Shown piece after piece: positions 4,993 through 5,726 of a stretch of 5,726 nt of DNA. The translations under genes and the position numbers were made by a program. The notes beneath the pieces were generated by a model. That model was given only the letters and a program-made list of their open reading frames with translations, had not been told where the DNA came from and did no database searches. Source of the stretch: Cellulomonas sp. (lineage in GTDB: Bacteria > Actinomycetota > Actinomycetes > Actinomycetales > Cellulomonadaceae). Each line of letters opens with the position of its first letter. Position 1 is the stretch's first letter. The stretch is taken from contig DAIDJQ010000082.1 in NCBI GenBank assembly GCA_027451305.1, positions 1 to 5,726 on the forward strand, read 5' to 3'.

Positions 4993-5394
4993 GTGCTGAT
5001 CGGGGAGCTGGGGCAGGCGGTGGGCCTGCCGAGCGAGACCATCCGCTTCTACGAGCGTCGCGGTCTACTTCCCCCTCCCACCCGGGGCGGCAACGGGTAC
5101 CGCAGCTACGACGACTCCGCCGTCGGCCGCGTGCAGTTCATCCGGAGCGCCCAGGCTGCGGGACTGTCCCTCGTCGAGATCCGCGGCGTCGTCGACCTGA
5201 GGGACCGCGGCCAAGCACCGTGCTCCCACGTCGCACGGCTCATCGATGACAAGCTCGCCGAGGTCCAACACCGGCTCCGCGAGCTCTCAGCCCTGCAGGC
5301 AGAGCTCGCGCAGCTGCGAGAACGTGCCCGACGACTCGATCCGGCCGACTGCACCGACGCGGACATCTGCCACATCCTCACCCAGCACCGCTGA
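4993..5394 (+). CDS. MerR-family heavy-metal-responsive transcriptional regulator
   Basis: This 133-residue DNA-binding metal sensor begins VLIGELGQAVGLPSETIRFY. The winged helix-turn-helix spans about 2-70 and includes ETIRFYERRGLLPPP, a GYRSY wing and a second recognition segment, FIRSAQAAGLSLVEI. A dimerisation coiled coil (about 80-115) and a C-terminal metal loop DCTDADICHIL follow. Candidate metal thiolates are Cys77 (APCSH), Cys120 and Cys126 (CX5C). A Cys near position 77-79 marks sensors of divalent metals such as ZntR, CadR, PbrR and MerR; Cu(I)-sensing CueR has Ser there. GTG 4993 is chosen because family similarity starts at LIGEL. The GAGGAG overlapping it is too close to act as a ribosome site, which fits a leaderless mRNA. 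It probably controls its own and the divergent genes from the shared dyad. Which metal it senses is not settled. Confidence 0.93.
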   Translation: MLIGELGQAVGLPSETIRFYERRGLLPPPTRGGNGYRSYDDSAVGRVQFIRSAQAAGLSLVEIRGVVDLRDRGQAPCSHVARLIDDKLAEVQHRLRELSALQAELAQLRERARRLDPADCTDADICHILTQHR

Positions 5395-5726
5395 GACCTC
5401 TCCTCGCGCCGATGCCCGGTCGTGTGCCTGGACGCACGGTGTGGCAGGCGGGCTAGCAAGAGGACCGCCCCCTGGTGTGAGAGCGGCCCTCGCGGTCGCG
5501 CTGGCTTGATCCGGGAGACGCAGGTGGCGCGGCTGAAGCCGGTGGAGATGCAGCGGGCGGTTCTCAGGGCCGCTGTGAGACGGGAGTCGCAGCTTGCCCG
5601 GAGCGACGGGGCCGTGCTAGGCGTCCGGATGACTCCCAAATGACTAACAGCCTGCGTGATCGGCAAGGTCGTTTGCCTGGTGGCCAGCGCAAACGCTGCT
5701 GATCGCTCCGACCTTGAAAACCGTTG
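5395..5726. other. Right-edge region without an identified gene
   Basis: These 332 nt hold open frames on both strands, but such frames arise easily at this G+C. The best plus-strand candidate (ATG 5422 to TGA 5643, 73 codons) has a regular tail (ARLKPVEMQRAVLRAAVRRE) but no recognised family and no clear ribosome site. A 6-bp hairpin CGTGTG/CGCACG (5421-5438) lies just after the MerR gene but lacks a T-run. Several GC-rich complementary segments and the palindrome at 5664-5716 suggest structured RNA or a mobile-element end. Sequence beyond the edge is needed to decide. Confidence 0.5.
5664..5716. repeat. Nested inverted repeat / strong hairpin
   Basis: The outer arms CAAGGTCG (5664-5671) and CGACCTTG (5709-5716) are perfect 8-bp inverted repeats. 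Inside lies a second hairpin, GTTTGCCTGG (5671-5680) with TGG as loop, pairing with CCAG and GCAAAC (5684-5694) around one bulged C. It is not followed by a T-run, so it is not a typical terminator. Possible roles are a transposon end, recombination site or RNA domain; none can be chosen from one copy. Confidence 0.6.

Noticed and set aside
5671..5694. A CRISPR repeat starting GTTTGCC and ending GCAAAC
   Set aside because: It resembles a palindromic CRISPR repeat, but there is only one copy and no spacer-repeat periodicity in the window.
5640..5702. A 20-codon ORF (ATG 5640 to TGA) overlapping the preceding frame's stop by ATGA
   Set aside because: It is too short, has no ribosome site or family, and lies across the strong palindrome, so the overlap is probably coincidence.

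Overview
The window looks like an accessory, metal-stress region of a high-GC actinobacterium. The grounds are very high G+C, strong GC bias at third codon positions, GTG starts, SHOCT-domain membrane proteins beside a BaeS-like histidine kinase, and a divergent promoter whose geometry leaves its genes essentially leaderless. No species marker is present, so the assignment stops at phylum level. Every function is recognised by eye from motifs; no database search was run.

Left part (1-2337, all minus strand). Reading right to left, a small SHOCT-domain membrane protein (2089-2337) is followed 8 nt later by a membrane-anchored type-1-copper cupredoxin (1475-2080). After a 274-nt spacer comes a second, closely similar SHOCT protein (949-1200), then a sensor histidine kinase (<1-896) that runs off the left edge before its ATP-binding lobe. 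The two SHOCT genes are paralogues and carry two conserved upstream blocks at matching distances from their start codons (about -117 and -43). This suggests a duplicated promoter/leader under common control. Methionine/glycine-rich segments and a complete His/Cys/His/Met copper site suggest an envelope copper-sensing or copper-handling module.

Middle (2338-3214). This is a scar. Two pieces of one GH63/MGH1-like glucosidase gene lie head to head: a short piece on the minus strand (about 2561-2665) and the 3' end on the plus strand (about 2659-3111). The plus-strand piece also has an in-frame TGA where the family usually has Trp. The arrangement is what a local inversion inside the gene, followed by loss or replacement of the rest, would leave.

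Right part (3215-5394). A MerR-family metal regulator (4993-5394, plus) faces a minus-strand unit made of a 99-residue thioredoxin-fold 'DF family (seleno)protein' (4638-4937) and a flavin disulfide oxidoreductase (3215-4566). The intergenic region holds a textbook MerR-type promoter on the minus strand: TTGACC, a 20-bp spacer and TAGCGT, with an ACCTTG/CAAGGT dyad. The oxidoreductase frame is broken at a G8 run, which is either a real mutation or a homopolymer sequencing error. The unit resembles a thiol-based response to a soft metal such as Hg, Cd, Pb or Zn, but no merA, merT or merP is present.

Right edge (5395-5726). No convincing gene was found. The last 60 nt contain a strong nested palindrome that could be a mobile-element end or structured RNA.
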